From NCBI RefSeq assembly GCF_900635955.1, contig NZ_LR134201.1:1922001-1986000 (forward strand): 64,000 nt of DNA. The letters are read 5' to 3'. The notes below the pieces were generated by a model. It made no database searches. It was not told where the DNA came from and saw only the letters and a list, made by a program, of their open reading frames with translations. Of this stretch, positions 35,101 to 44,345 are shown one piece after another. The stretch is from Cedecea lapagei (GTDB lineage Bacteria; Pseudomonadota; Gammaproteobacteria; Enterobacterales; Enterobacteriaceae). Both the position numbers and the translations under genes were made by a program. Positions within the stretch are counted from its first letter, which is position 1. Every line of letters starts with the position of its first letter.

Positions 35101-38100
35101 GCCTGGTTTTCGAGATTATCAATGCTGCCGTTAATTCCGCCCGCAGCCGCAATCCTGCCGCTTCCACCATTTGCAACAACAGTAATATTTGTCTGTGAAA
35201 CAGCGAATTTTTGCGTAGCAAAATCTTTGAAGGGAGCGTAATGGTAATATGTGTGATGTACGTAATTACACGCCCCGTGGCCATTGCATGAACCCACTTG
35301 CACAACGTCATCAGTGGTAAAATAGCCCATTGCGCCAGCAGGTAATTGCTCTGGTTTAACAAAGATTGAAGCATTCCCAATACCTGCAACAGTCGAATTA
35401 TTTATCGTAGTTTGCTGCACATTGAGACCATCGCGAGTATTCAATAAATGCCCGGTGCGAATAGAGATATCGCCATTCTGTGTCTCGATACTTCCGGAGG
35501 TGTTCACCACTTCCGCGTTGGCGTTGCCCGCCACATCGCGCTGCATCCACAGGCTGTTGCCCGCCAGGATATCGCCGCGATAGTTGCGGATGCTGTTGGC
35601 CAGCAGGCTCATATTATTGCCCGCATACAGCAGCGCGCTGTTGAGCAGCGTGCCGCCCGCGCTGGCAATCAAATCGCCCGCAGTACCGACGAAGCCCGCG
35701 TTATTGATGCCGTTCTGGCTGGTCAGACGCAGCGTCCCGCCCGCCTGCACGCTCCCTGCGCCATTGAGGTTCAACTGCCCTGCGGTCAGCTGGCTTTCAC
35801 CATAGCCTGCTCGAACCTGACCGTTGTTATTCAACGTCCCGGCGGCAGAGAGCTGCACGCCCTGGCCCTGCATCAGGCCATTGACGTTAATATCGCCCTG
35901 ACTGCTGACCGCCAGCGTATTGCCCGCCGCCAGCGTGGTCAGCTGGTTGTAGCTGCCCTGGCTGCTAAGCGACAGGTTACCCAGCGCCGCCACCTGCCCC
36001 TGCAGGCTGGTATTCCCGGCGTTAATTCCCATATTCCCCTGGCTAAGCAGCCGCGCCGCGGCAGAGCTGTTAACCTGATTACCCGTAATAGCCAGATTCT
36101 GGGTGGCATAGACGGTGCCATTGTTATCCAACTGCCCTGGGTTTACGGTTAGATTGGCCCCCTGCAGCATGCCATTATTCAGGATATAGCTGCCGCCGAG
36201 AGTTCCTTGCTGCTGCGCGAGTACCGTTCCGCTGTTGTTCAGCGAGCCCGCGTTAAGCGCCAGCGCAAAGCCCTGAACCCAGCCGCCGTTGGTAAACCCT
36301 GGCGTATTGAGCGTCAGCGCGCCGCCGCTCAGGATCTGGCCCTGGTTGCTGCCTCGATCGCGCAGATCGATCCGGGTATTGCCGTTACCCTGCACGGTGC
36401 CGGTATTGGTTAGCTGTTGTGCCCCCAGATCCAGGCTTCCCTGGCTTAGCAGGACCGCATTTTGCCCGTTATCCAGGTTGCCACTTAGCGCGCCAGTGAG
36501 GGCAGAATTCGCTTCTATGCGCCCCTGGTTATTCAGTGCGGCGGCGTTAAGCGTCACCGCATTGCCCTGGGCATGGCCCAGGTTGGTGATGATATTGGCC
36601 CCCACCGACAGCAAGCCATTGGTCAGCAGTCTGGCGCCGCTTTGCACATCCAGGTTACCGCCCAGCGAGATACCCAGTCCGTCGACGCCGCTGATATTGC
36701 CGCCGTTATTGAGGACGTTGCCGCTGAGAACGAGATTTTTGGCCAGGATCTGCCCCTGGTTTGTCATCCCCGGCGCAGTGAGGGTCGCCACGTTATTGGC
36801 CGTTATGGCGCCGGTATTCGTCAGGCCGGACGCCAGCGCCAGATCGAGGTTGCCGGTACTTTGCAGCGTGCCGTTATTTTGCAGTTGCTGAGCGTTCAGC
36901 TTCAGATACTGTGCCTGCCACAGGCCACCGTTGGTGACGTTTCGTCCCGTCACCAGCATCGCGCCCTGAGTTTGCATCGAGCCACCCGGCCGGTTGTTGA
37001 TATCCTGCTGAGGTTGCAGGGTCAGCGATTTCAGGCCAATCACCGATCCCGCGTTATCGATCGCCCCGTTGTTAGCCGTGAGGTTGTTACCCTGAATATT
37101 GCCGCTGTTTAGCAGAGCGCCGCCGCTAAGCGTTAAATCTCCCTCGCTCAGCACCGCGCCGGTGTTGTTTAGCGCTCCGGCCGTTATCTGGCTCACGCCC
37201 TGGCTGAGTAAACGTCCGTCGTTGGTCAGTTGGTTATCAACCTGAGCCGTCAGCCCGTTGAGGCCGAGCGCGCTACCGCTATTTTTCCAGCTGGCCGCCT
37301 TCACGCCCAGGGTCTGCCCCTGCATAACGCCGGCATTACTAATTTGTTGGCCATTCAGCGCCAGCTGCCCGCCCGAGAGCATTTTGCCGCCGGACTGGTT
37401 GTTCATCGTTGAGGCGTCAACGGTCAGGCCATTGTCCCCCTGTACCGCACCCGAGTTATTCAGAATAGATACGGCGAGGGAGGCATTGCTGGCCGCCAGC
37501 TGTCCGGCGTTGTCCATCTGCCCTGCGCTTAACGTTAATCCCCGCTGAGCAATCAGGCGTGCGTCTTTCTCATTATTAAGAGAGTTAGCCGCATTCAGCG
37601 TCAGATCCTGCCCCTGCAGCGTGCCCTGGTTATCCAGAGCGCCGGCACTGACGTTCAGCCCCTGGCGGGAGAATATTACGCCCTGATTCAGGAGCTTAGG
37701 CAGCGAAAGCGTTAGCGCTCCGCCAGTAAGGATTTGCCCTTCTTTCTGATTAGTCAGCGTAAGGGCTGAGGGCGTGACCGAGTCCAGTCTCAGCGCCGTA
37801 TTGCCCTGCAGCAGCCCGGCGTTATTCAAGGTGCGGGCGGTGATCCCTACGGTATCGCCCGCGAGGCTGCCCTGGTTATTAATGTCTGCCGTTTGCAGAG
37901 AAAGATCCTTCTCTGCCAGAATTTTTGCCGCGCTGCGGTTGAGAATACTGTCCGCAAAGTTCAGCGCTACGCTTCCGCCCTGCAGCGTACCCTGGTTGTC
38001 CAGGCTTGCCCCTGAAAGCACCAGGGCATCTTTAACCGAGATCAGGCCCAGGTTGACCATCTGCGGAATAGTCAGGCTAACAGCACTGCCGCTGACCAGC

Positions 38101-41100
38101 TGCCCGCCCGCCAGGTTGTTAAGCTGAGGAGTATTCAACGCCAGAGCATTCTCTCCCTGAATCACCCCCTGGTTATCCACCTGACTGCTGCTGAGATCGA
38201 GTTTATCTGCCGCGACAACGCCGGTGTTGCTCAGGGTTCCGCTCTGGCTCTTCAGCTCACCGGCGGCCAGCAGCCTGCCGTTGCTTTGGTTATTCAGCTG
38301 TCTGGCTATGTTTAGCGTTACGTCCCTGCCGGATAAACGCCCCTGGTTATCCAGGGCATCTGCCGTCAGCAGCAGATTATCGCGGGCCTGAACGGTTCCG
38401 GCATTGGTAAACTCAGGCAGGTGCAGCGTCAGCGAACTGCCGGAAAGGATCTGCCCGCCGGTGAGGTTTTCGAGCTTGCCGGTCTCCAGCGTGAACGCTG
38501 AGGTGCCCTGCAGCAAACCGCTGTTGCCGATGTTACCGGCTTTCAGGCCGAGGGTATCCGCCGCCAGTTGCCCGTGGTTGATCAGCGTACTGGCGTTCAG
38601 GTCCAGCGCCTGCAGGCCGGTTAGCGAGCCGTCGTTATTCCAGCTGTTCGACGCCAGCGTCAGCGCCTGCCCTTGTATTGCCCCCGCGTTATCGACATTG
38701 TCGGCAGCCAGCGCAAGGTTTCCGCCGCTTAACAGCTTGCCACCGCTCAGGTTATTCAGGACACGCACGGCCGGTGGCTGAGCTGCGGCAAAACTCCTCA
38801 GCAGCAGGAACTGAGGGTGCTTTTCTCCTGCGCCGGACATCGACAGGCCGGTATTGCCCTGCACCAATCCGCCGTTATTGAAGATGTTCACCGCCAGACG
38901 GGCGTTATCTGCCGCTACCGTGCCGCCGTTAGCGAATGACTCACCGTTAAAATCAAAGGTGCCGGTCGCCAGCAGTTTTCCCGTCGTCTGGTTGGTGAGG
39001 GCGCTTTGGGAGGCAATGGAGAGTGCGTTCCCCTGTACGATGCCGCTGTTATCCAGGCTGGTGCCGAGAATATTCAGCATCTGTTTCGCCAGCAGCGTGC
39101 CGCTGTTTGTCACGGCGGTACTGTGAAGATCCAGCCCAGTGTTGCTCTGCAGCGTCCCCCGGTTGTTAAGCGTATCGGTCTGAACACCGACCCTGGTCGC
39201 GGCCAGCACGCCATTATTATCAAGCTGGCCGGTGGCAAGCTGGAGTTCCCCCTGGCTAAGGAGTTGGCCGTCGTTAGCGACAGATTTGCCGACATTTAGC
39301 GACACCCTGTCTTTGCCGGACAGCGATCCCGTATTGCTGAGCTCCGCGCCCTGAAGAGTGACTAGTTGTCCCTGGAGAGCCCCCTTATTGCTCACCTTGT
39401 CGCCGCGAATATCAAGCCCACCGCCGGTCAGCGCTTTTCCTGCCTCGCCATTGCCCAACTGTGCGGTGTTCAGCGTCAGGCCTCGGTCTCCCTGTAGCAG
39501 GCCGTCATTTTGTCCCTTCAGTGCGGATAGCGTGACAGTGTCACTTATAATTTGCCCGGCGTTTGCCCAGCCGTTGGACGTCAGCGCCAGCCGGTTGTCC
39601 GCCACCAGCGAAGCCCCTGCCTGGTTGCTTAACTGCCCACCCAAGCTGAAATCCAGATTTTGTGCGTCGATGGCCCCGAGGTTATCTACGCTTCCCCCAT
39701 CGAGCTGCAGGTGTTTAGCGGTTGAAATATTGCCTGCATTGTTTAATACCGGCAGCGTCAGCGAGACGTCATCCCCACCGGCAACCGTTGCACCCTTATC
39801 GTTTTGCAGGGAGGCAGCGGTCAACTGCAGTTTGCCGTCAGCCTGAATCAGGCCGAAGTTGCTAGCCTGTGATGACCCGGCATCAATATTAAGCTGAGAA
39901 GCAGCGATAATACCGGTATTGCTCAGCGGCCCTGTCGTCAGGCCGAGCTGATTCTGGCTAATCAGCCTGCCGCCGTTGTTAAACGCCCCGCCGAACAAAA
40001 TATTCAGCGCATCGCGGCCAAGGATCTGCCCGGTATTTTCCCCGCCGTTTTGCCCGCCGTTGAGCGTGATGTTTCGGCCCTGCAACCGCCCGGCACTGTC
40101 CAGTCGAGCAGCATTAACGGCGATATTTCCGTCACTTAATAGCTGGCCAGCGGCGCCGTTCGCCAGCGTATTGCCCTGATAGTTAATAGCCTGGTTACCC
40201 TGGAGCAATCCATTGTTGGTCAGGTCGTCCACCGCCAGGCTGGTGCTGTTGGCAATAAGTTTCCCGGCGTTGCTGCCCTTTGGTGTAATCACCGAGAGGG
40301 TATTGTCGGCAAGGAGCACCCCGCCCGACTGGTTATCCAGTTCCCCGGCAAGCCGGAGGCTAAGGTCAGCAGCTTCAAGATTGCCGCTGTTTTGCAGCGT
40401 CAGAGCATCAATGGCCATTCCCTGCCTGACCGATATCAGCCCGGCATTCACCAGCTGTTCAACGTGCAGTTCCCCGACCTGAGCGCTCATTTCGGCCCCA
40501 CGGGCATTGCTCACCGTTGTGCCGCTGAGCGACAGCGACTCAGAACCGTGGACGATACCGCCGTTCGTCATCCGGGCGGCATCCAGCGCCGTAAGACGGC
40601 TCACGGTTTGCCCCTGATTATCAAAGACAGGCGTAGAAAGCCGTAAGGCGTTATCGGCCAGCAGAACGCCTGTCGCCTGGTTGTTTGCCCGTTCGCTGGC
40701 CGTCACCCCCAGGTCACTGGCTTCGATGTGGCCGCTGTTATCGAGAGTCGAAACGCCGATCGCCAGCCCTTGCTCCACCGAAATCAGCCCGGCGTTGATA
40801 AGCATCGGAATGGACAACGTCAGACCGCTGCCGCTGATGATTTTTCCCTGCTCAAGGTTAGTCAGTTCCGCGGCGTTCAGGCGCAGCGCTTTTTCGCCCT
40901 GTAACAGGCCGCTGTTGACGCTACGCTGGCTTTCGAGGCTGAGGTCAGCCGCCGTCAGCGTGCCCTGATTGGTCAGTATATCGCTGGTCAGCGTGAGCTT
41001 ATTTTTCCCCTGTATTTGACCGCTATTGTCGAGGCTGTCTGTCGCGGTCAGGTTGAGGATGGATAAACCAAGCAGCTTGCCGCTGTTAGCCATCTGGCTG

Positions 41101-44100
41101 GCATTTAGCGTCGCGGTGTCGGCCTGAATCTCTCCCGCATTGGTCATCTGTCGAGCGGCAAGTGTCAGCTGCCTTTCAGCCAGTACGGTGCCACCCACGG
41201 CGTTATTGAAAGTGTCGCCTGTGGCTTTGAGCGCGGAATCCCCTTGCAGCAAGCCTGTGTTAGCGACGTTTTGTGCGTCCAGAACGGTACTGTCAGCAAT
41301 TAACTGGCCCGCGTTATCTAACTCAGGGGCAGAAAGCTGCAGGTTGCGTTTTGCCACCAGCACGGCGCCGGCAAAGTTAGTGACTTTGTCACGCAGTTTG
41401 AGCTGAAGATCCTGCGCTTCAATCCGGCCCCGGTTATCGAGCGTCAGCCCTTCGAGGGTCGCGGCCTGGTTAGCGGAAATCACCCCCGCGTTCACCAGTG
41501 CCTGAACGGTAACATTCACCCTACCGCCGCTTTGCAGCCAGCCTTCGTTGGTCACGCTACCGGCATTGAGATCAAGCAGGCCGCCTGCTATGGCTCCCTG
41601 AGCGCCCGCCTGACCGACGATGATTTTCCCTTGCGGGCCGTTCTTAAGCTCTCCACTGACGCTGGCCGTTACGCTCTCGCTCCCGGTAGTCAGGCCGCTG
41701 TTATTCCATTGTCCCAAGTTGACCGCGAGGTTTTTTCCCTGCAGGCTCCCGGCGTTATTGAAACTGGCAGCAGAAAGCGTGAGCGCATCTTTCGCCAGCA
41801 GTGCGCCGCCGGCCTGGTTGTCCAGCTGCTGTCCGGCTTTCAGCGTCATGTTCTGAGATTCAATATTGCCGCTGTTAGCCAGCATCAGGCTCTCAATAGC
41901 CAGCCCCTGCTGGACAGAAATCAGTCCGGCATTGGTGAGCTGCGGGATGCTGAGCGCCAGACCGCTGCCGCTGATGACTTTTCCGCCGCTTTGGTTAGTC
42001 AGGGCCGCTGCGTTTAAGGTCAGGTTTTGGCCGCCCTGAATCAGGCCCCCGTTGTCTAGCTTAGTGCTGTGTAGCGCGAGGGAAGCGGCCTCAAGCTGCC
42101 CGGTGTTTTTTAGCTGTGCCGCCGTCGCGTTCAGGTTTTGCTCGGCCTGCAGGCTGCCGCTGTTGGTCAGGGTGGTCTGCGCAGCTACGTTAACCGTGGA
42201 AGCCGCGACCTGCCCGGCGTTGTTAAAGCTATCGGAGGTACTGTTCAGGCCATTGCGGGCGGTGATTTTCCCACTTGTCTGGTTGTCGATATTCCCGACG
42301 ATGGCCAGCGTCAGTGCATTGCTGTCCAGTGAACCCCGGTTGGTAAAGTTCAGGGCATTAAGCTGTAAGTTTTTCTGCGCCAGCAGGGCGCCACCGGCCT
42401 GTTGCACAATATTGTCTGCAGTGAGCAACATTGCGCCATCGGCCTGAATATTTCCGCCAGTGTCGAGCTGACTGGCGCCAAGCGTCACGGTATTACCTTT
42501 GGTGCTTCCGCTGTGCGTCAGCGAGCCAGTATTAACCGTCAGCGCCCCTTTGGCTGCCTGCGTGCCGCGCAGCGTGACGCTATTACTGGCCTGCAGCAGC
42601 ATATTGCCTTCAGATTGCAATTGCCCGCCAGCAAGGGTTTCAAATCGCTCGCCCCTGAACGTCAGATCTTTTTGCGAGGTGATTTGCCCGACGTTTTGTA
42701 GCTGCTGAGTCAGTAACGCAAGGTTGCCCCCGCTTGCCAGCAAGCTTCCCTGCTGGCCGTAAAACTGCTTGCTGCTTAACGTCACGTCCTGCTTGCCGCT
42801 CAGCATCCCGGCATGGCTGAAACCCTCAGCCTGAAGAGCCAGATTGCCGCTGCTCAGCAGTTGACCATTTCGGCCAATAGTAAAGGCATTGCGGCTGGTC
42901 CACGCCTGGTCAGTGCCGCTGCTCAACATGCCGTCTATCCATGCATCCCCGGTCGTGGCCGTGAGTCCTGCCCCGGCGAGCATCTGGCCGCTGTGCGTGA
43001 ACGAGCCAAGATCGAGCTGGATATTGCGCTGCGCCTGCACGTTGCCGCTGTTATTGAAGCTGTCTGCTTTGGCGCTGAATGAATTATTAGCCGCGATTTG
43101 GCCGCTGTTGGCTAGCTGGCCTGCGGAGAGTGCAATGTCACCTCCTGCCGTTAGCTTACCGGTATTTTCCATGCTTGCCGCCGCGCGGGCCCGAATCGCA
43201 CCGCCCGCATTGGCTTCGCTGGCAGCATCCACACTTGCTGCCCCGGCATTCAGAGCGATGTCATTGCCTGCGGTGAGTTGGCTGTTATTCAGCGCCAGTT
43301 TTCCGCTGCCGCTCAAAGATATTTCCCGATCGCTGGCTAGTTTGCCGTTGGCTACGGTGATATCAGAGCCGCTGGTGACCTGTGTTGCCCCCCCGATTTT
43401 ATGCTCGCCGCTAAGGACAATGTTATCTGCCTGAGCCGTGAGATTGCCGCTCGCAAGGCTGTTATTCACCACCAGCTTGCCGTTGGTATCCAGCGTGATA
43501 TCCCCCTGGCGTGCATTAAGGTTGCCGAGGTTGACGCCGACGCCTTTGTCGCTGGATATAAGGTGGATACGATTAGCGTACATGCCGCCCAGCGCGCCGG
43601 TATCAACGGCGACCACAGGCGCAGAGCCTTCTCCGGCTATCGGTGTGGCTGCGCCAGTAGATGAAACGCGGTTGGCACCCACGGTCACCTTAAGATCCTT
43701 GGCATGAATACCGGCATTAACTTCCGTCGCCCGGGCAATGATCGACAGCGCATCGCTTTTGCTGGCGTCCAGCCCCTGACCTTCTACCGTGATACTGCCC
43801 TTGCTGACGTCCAGCGCCAGCAGGTTGCCTGCCGCATCAAACTGAGGTTTACCCGTGGTGAGTGTCGCATTCGGGGTATTGATAAATCCGCAGCCGTTAC
43901 AGGTGATACCGTAAGGGTTTGCCACCATGACGTTGGCCGCCTTTCCCGCCACTTCGGTATACCCCTGAAGCTGAGAACGGTTGCCGCCGATGACCTCATT
44001 GATGATGCCGCTCGCTTCCTTGCCGACTTTAAGGTTCGGGTTGTTCTGGATAAGCCCGCCAAGTTGGGTTTGAGTCAGTGACCCGGTGGCGTTGTTAAGA

Positions 44101-44336
44101 ATCAGTCCCTCTTTCCCGACGTTATAGTCCTGGAACTGGTTGTGGGAGATCCCCGCCTGGTTTGGGGTAGCAATGTTAAGCACCGGCACGCCGTTTCCTG
44201 CCTGATCCATCTGCGCGCCCGGCGTAACCGGGTTAATGGTCGCAGCCACAGCAGGAAACACCGGCTGCCCGGCAAGCAGGAATATGACGAGGTAACTTAA
44301 CAGACGCTTCGCTAATCCAACGGGGTGCTTTTCCAT
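29139..44336 (-). CDS. cdiA: Giant CdiA contact-dependent inhibition toxin (TpsA exoprotein)
   Basis: 5,065 residues; E. coli EC93 CdiA is about 3,130. Order: Sec signal (1-32, YLVIFLLAGQPVFPAVAA), TPS secretion domain (33-330; NQFQDYNVGKEGLILNNAT, MVANPYGITCNGCGF), a very long FHA-1 repeat array (330-2900, units of the NxGxLxA type), a receptor-binding region (2930-3380, with CNGHGACN and YYHYAPF), a YP domain (3390-3560), FHA-2 repeats (3580-4450), pre-toxin region (4480-4737), VENN (4738-4741), and a 324-residue CT toxin. The toxin end (LRIPSGNEAGANSHWIPGGK) is of unknown activity. Exported by CdiB to the cell surface; the toxin enters neighbours after receptor contact. Expected receptor is BamA-like only if the class I resemblance of CNGHGACN holds. 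The uninterrupted length speaks for a working gene. Confidence 0.95.
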   Translation of the reverse strand: MEKHPVGLAKRLLSYLVIFLLAGQPVFPAVAATINPVTPGAQMDQAGNGVPVLNIATPNQAGISHNQFQDYNVGKEGLILNNATGSLTQTQLGGLIQNNPNLKVGKEASGIINEVIGGNRSQLQGYTEVAGKAANVMVANPYGITCNGCGFINTPNATLTTGKPQFDAAGNLLALDVSKGSITVEGQGLDASKSDALSIIARATEVNAGIHAKDLKVTVGANRVSSTGAATPIAGEGSAPVVAVDTGALGGMYANRIHLISSDKGVGVNLGNLNARQGDITLDTNGKLVVNNSLASGNLTAQADNIVLSGEHKIGGATQVTSGSDITVANGKLASDREISLSGSGKLALNNSQLTAGNDIALNAGAASVDAASEANAGGAIRARAAASMENTGKLTAGGDIALSAGQLANSGQIAANNSFSAKADSFNNSGNVQAQRNIQLDLGSFTHSGQMLAGAGLTATTGDAWIDGMLSSGTDQAWTSRNAFTIGRNGQLLSSGNLALQAEGFSHAGMLSGKQDVTLSSKQFYGQQGSLLASGGNLALLTQQLQNVGQITSQKDLTFRGERFETLAGGQLQSEGNMLLQASNSVTLRGTQAAKGALTVNTGSLTHSGSTKGNTVTLGASQLDTGGNIQADGAMLLTADNIVQQAGGALLAQKNLQLNALNFTNRGSLDSNALTLAIVGNIDNQTSGKITARNGLNSTSDSFNNAGQVAASTVNVAAQTTLTNSGSLQAEQNLNATAAQLKNTGQLEAASLALHSTKLDNGGLIQGGQNLTLNAAALTNQSGGKVISGSGLALSIPQLTNAGLISVQQGLAIESLMLANSGNIESQNMTLKAGQQLDNQAGGALLAKDALTLSAASFNNAGSLQGKNLAVNLGQWNNSGLTTGSESVTASVSGELKNGPQGKIIVGQAGAQGAIAGGLLDLNAGSVTNEGWLQSGGRVNVTVQALVNAGVISANQAATLEGLTLDNRGRIEAQDLQLKLRDKVTNFAGAVLVAKRNLQLSAPELDNAGQLIADSTVLDAQNVANTGLLQGDSALKATGDTFNNAVGGTVLAERQLTLAARQMTNAGEIQADTATLNASQMANSGKLLGLSILNLTATDSLDNSGQIQGKNKLTLTSDILTNQGTLTAADLSLESQRSVNSGLLQGEKALRLNAAELTNLEQGKIISGSGLTLSIPMLINAGLISVEQGLAIGVSTLDNSGHIEASDLGVTASERANNQATGVLLADNALRLSTPVFDNQGQTVSRLTALDAARMTNGGIVHGSESLSLSGTTVSNARGAEMSAQVGELHVEQLVNAGLISVRQGMAIDALTLQNSGNLEAADLSLRLAGELDNQSGGVLLADNTLSVITPKGSNAGKLIANSTSLAVDDLTNNGLLQGNQAINYQGNTLANGAAGQLLSDGNIAVNAARLDSAGRLQGRNITLNGGQNGGENTGQILGRDALNILFGGAFNNGGRLISQNQLGLTTGPLSNTGIIAASQLNIDAGSSQASNFGLIQADGKLQLTAASLQNDKGATVAGGDDVSLTLPVLNNAGNISTAKHLQLDGGSVDNLGAIDAQNLDFSLGGQLSNQAGASLVADNRLALTSNGWANAGQIISDTVTLSALKGQNDGLLQGDRGLTLNTAQLGNGEAGKALTGGGLDIRGDKVSNKGALQGQLVTLQGAELSNTGSLSGKDRVSLNVGKSVANDGQLLSQGELQLATGQLDNNGVLAATRVGVQTDTLNNRGTLQSNTGLDLHSTAVTNSGTLLAKQMLNILGTSLDNSGIVQGNALSIASQSALTNQTTGKLLATGTFDFNGESFANGGTVAADNARLAVNIFNNGGLVQGNTGLSMSGAGEKHPQFLLLRSFAAAQPPAVRVLNNLSGGKLLSGGNLALAADNVDNAGAIQGQALTLASNSWNNDGSLTGLQALDLNASTLINHGQLAADTLGLKAGNIGNSGLLQGTSAFTLETGKLENLTGGQILSGSSLTLHLPEFTNAGTVQARDNLLLTADALDNQGRLSGRDVTLNIARQLNNQSNGRLLAAGELKSQSGTLSNTGVVAADKLDLSSSQVDNQGVIQGENALALNTPQLNNLAGGQLVSGSAVSLTIPQMVNLGLISVKDALVLSGASLDNQGTLQGGSVALNFADSILNRSAAKILAEKDLSLQTADINNQGSLAGDTVGITARTLNNAGLLQGNTALRLDSVTPSALTLTNQKEGQILTGGALTLSLPKLLNQGVIFSRQGLNVSAGALDNQGTLQGQDLTLNAANSLNNEKDARLIAQRGLTLSAGQMDNAGQLAASNASLAVSILNNSGAVQGDNGLTVDASTMNNQSGGKMLSGGQLALNGQQISNAGVMQGQTLGVKAASWKNSGSALGLNGLTAQVDNQLTNDGRLLSQGVSQITAGALNNTGAVLSEGDLTLSGGALLNSGNIQGNNLTANNGAIDNAGSVIGLKSLTLQPQQDINNRPGGSMQTQGAMLVTGRNVTNGGLWQAQYLKLNAQQLQNNGTLQSTGNLDLALASGLTNTGAITANNVATLTAPGMTNQGQILAKNLVLSGNVLNNGGNISGVDGLGISLGGNLDVQSGARLLTNGLLSVGANIITNLGHAQGNAVTLNAAALNNQGRIEANSALTGALSGNLDNGQNAVLLSQGSLDLGAQQLTNTGTVQGNGNTRIDLRDRGSNQGQILSGGALTLNTPGFTNGGWVQGFALALNAGSLNNSGTVLAQQQGTLGGSYILNNGMLQGANLTVNPGQLDNNGTVYATQNLAITGNQVNSSAAARLLSQGNMGINAGNTSLQGQVAALGNLSLSSQGSYNQLTTLAAGNTLAVSSQGDINVNGLMQGQGVQLSAAGTLNNNGQVRAGYGESQLTAGQLNLNGAGSVQAGGTLRLTSQNGINNAGFVGTAGDLIASAGGTLLNSALLYAGNNMSLLANSIRNYRGDILAGNSLWMQRDVAGNANAEVVNTSGSIETQNGDISIRTGHLLNTRDGLNVQQTTINNSTVAGIGNASIFVKPEQLPAGAMGYFTTDDVVQVGSCNGHGACNYVHHTYYHYAPFKDFATQKFAVSQTNITVVANGGSGRIAAAGGINGSIDNLENQASNILAGRNIIFTGTQLNNQSWQAGTNYDYLVYQYTDPGSRQPRFANIKEAPRGAEIKDIGAQFNLNGHDTQYTPGEIYRSVIQAGGAVVANFSNNISNTSVSANTPGYTPGRSAPGLNLATGPGVSAGAQATGLNAGTSTNVTAPQATITLPTNGNSVGQAESLNVRADGNRGLASVDRSQQNIGDFGQAGGKLAEINAQGLSQQQGVGSSAIDLAANTAPLVEANNSGGKLTAISDNTVGLANQHAGNKSELASRDKNGEIVAVTAKVIELSSGGKTPPPPGYDYRPIELTDISALTSKLTASGSPIKLSDYPLPSSNNGYFVANKDPKSPYLIVTNPKLDGLGQLDNSLFNDLYKLAGSAPPNAPQETRATYTDTNKFLGSDYFLARLNLRPEYDYRFLGDAAFDTRYVSNQILNQTGSRYVNGVGSDLEQMQYLIDHAAQARDKLGLKLGVSLSADQVAALDSSILWWENAVIDGQNVLVPKLYISPKDVAVNNGSVIAGNQVILNGGNITNDGSTLQGKTLLSASSQNAISNINGGEINSGGSLQLSALGDINNIGSIIAGQKVSLESVGGSIINQTLTNQWDTGGKASGRNNPVLAFTNTEIGPLASINATDSLSLSAGKDILNTGANLSAGGDMLLKALDNISLTGNQLVERDQRGRNINESITNQGSNVNSGGSLSLQAGRDLTVTGSNLNAGGSAALWAGNDLTLDVAKNSRHSQTGNTDTLDTSNTRTAVSAGKDLTMVAGRDLNSLGAALAAEDRVGLQAGRDVNLESIESTHSDKYTAKKKVDINESVRQQGTEIASGGNTTIIAGRDVNTQAAQVTAHGDIGVGAGRDINLETATDSDYHYDEETKTKKGFLSSKTTHTINETSSTREAGTLLSGDNVTLKAGNDLLVKGSSVVGDGNVALNAGNNVDIVAATDTDTAWHFKETKKSGLMGTGGIGFTIGSSKSTQDLREQGTTQSQSVSTVGSTRGNVSVNAGGMAHIGGADLVAGKDLSVSGDSVLIEPGHDKRTRDEKFEQKSSGLTVALSGAVGEAINNAVETAQTTKNESDGRLAALQATKTALAGGQAYLGAQQAVAAKDPDNGIRVSVSLTTQKSKSEQHAESDVVKGSSLTAGNNLNVTATGKGNSAESGNILIGGSQLKAGGDTSLAASNDIVLSGAANTQLTTGKNSSSGGGIGVGFGVNSGSAGLSIFANVNAANGKDKGNGTSWTETTLDSGGTVLLASGRDAILNGAQVNGDKVVADIGRDLIISSQQDSNNYDSKQTSVAAGGSFTFGSMSGSGYISLSQDKMKSTYDSVQEQSGIFAGKGGYDITVGNHTQLNGAVIASRAEADKNSLDTGTLGFSDIGNKADYNVSHSGVSLSGGTDMSAAGSMLASNGLANVGSLLAGMNGKGHAEGTTQSAVADGSIIIRDKANQLQDVAALSRDTEHANGSIGQIFNKEEEQKRLQTAQLVGEIGGQMTSVVSTYGDTQALEAVRAKGGNYANMSAEALRNTADYQKAFGDYGIGGKYQMVAQSVSGILAGAAGGDLKKALAGGLNPVMAQAIKSATTKGGEVNEPANLMAHAVWGALAAQLSGGNAAAGAAGAFSGELAARHIAAEMFPDTKPGDLNQDQKQLVSLLGTMAAGIAGGVVGNSTAAATTGAQAGKNAVENNYLSSSDKSLQTELNHKQTLSPQEQKERDALNKKDAETTKELVNACLNGGSAAACSAARKDAMEKQETYQSLGYQDQKEGQLGYQQIQQLLNGTTEEAKQIQEVYSSMVNAYVRTGMSETAAKRAIGLQLGTMYVVGGIAGIAAGSAVDDGIAPRTTSGKSTFSLAPEDSARVINVPKGQRPEATDYLPEEYVNEHLSLFANGASRFMSEENYQRYGIAQRDGTTFVMPRDQADALLFNTKGNTNSLELSLGLDAGFLDTNNLLRIDIPKPAEFNLRIPSGNEAGANSHWIPGGKLPNGDSEAIINGRDVPSSDYQVNPVNVGGK

Positions 44337-44345
44337 CTCTCTACC

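Noticed and set aside
35400..43400. Tandem repeats in cdiA as a possible CRISPR-like array
   Set aside because: Repeats are imperfect, coding, and correspond to FHA haemagglutinin repeats; no spacer pattern or cas genes.
31005..44081. Many long plus-strand frames opposite cdiA (for example 32937-34184, 415 codons)
   Set aside because: They are the complementary strand of a G+C-rich repeated gene; translations are low-complexity and lack ribosome binding sites. cdiA is clearly the coding strand.
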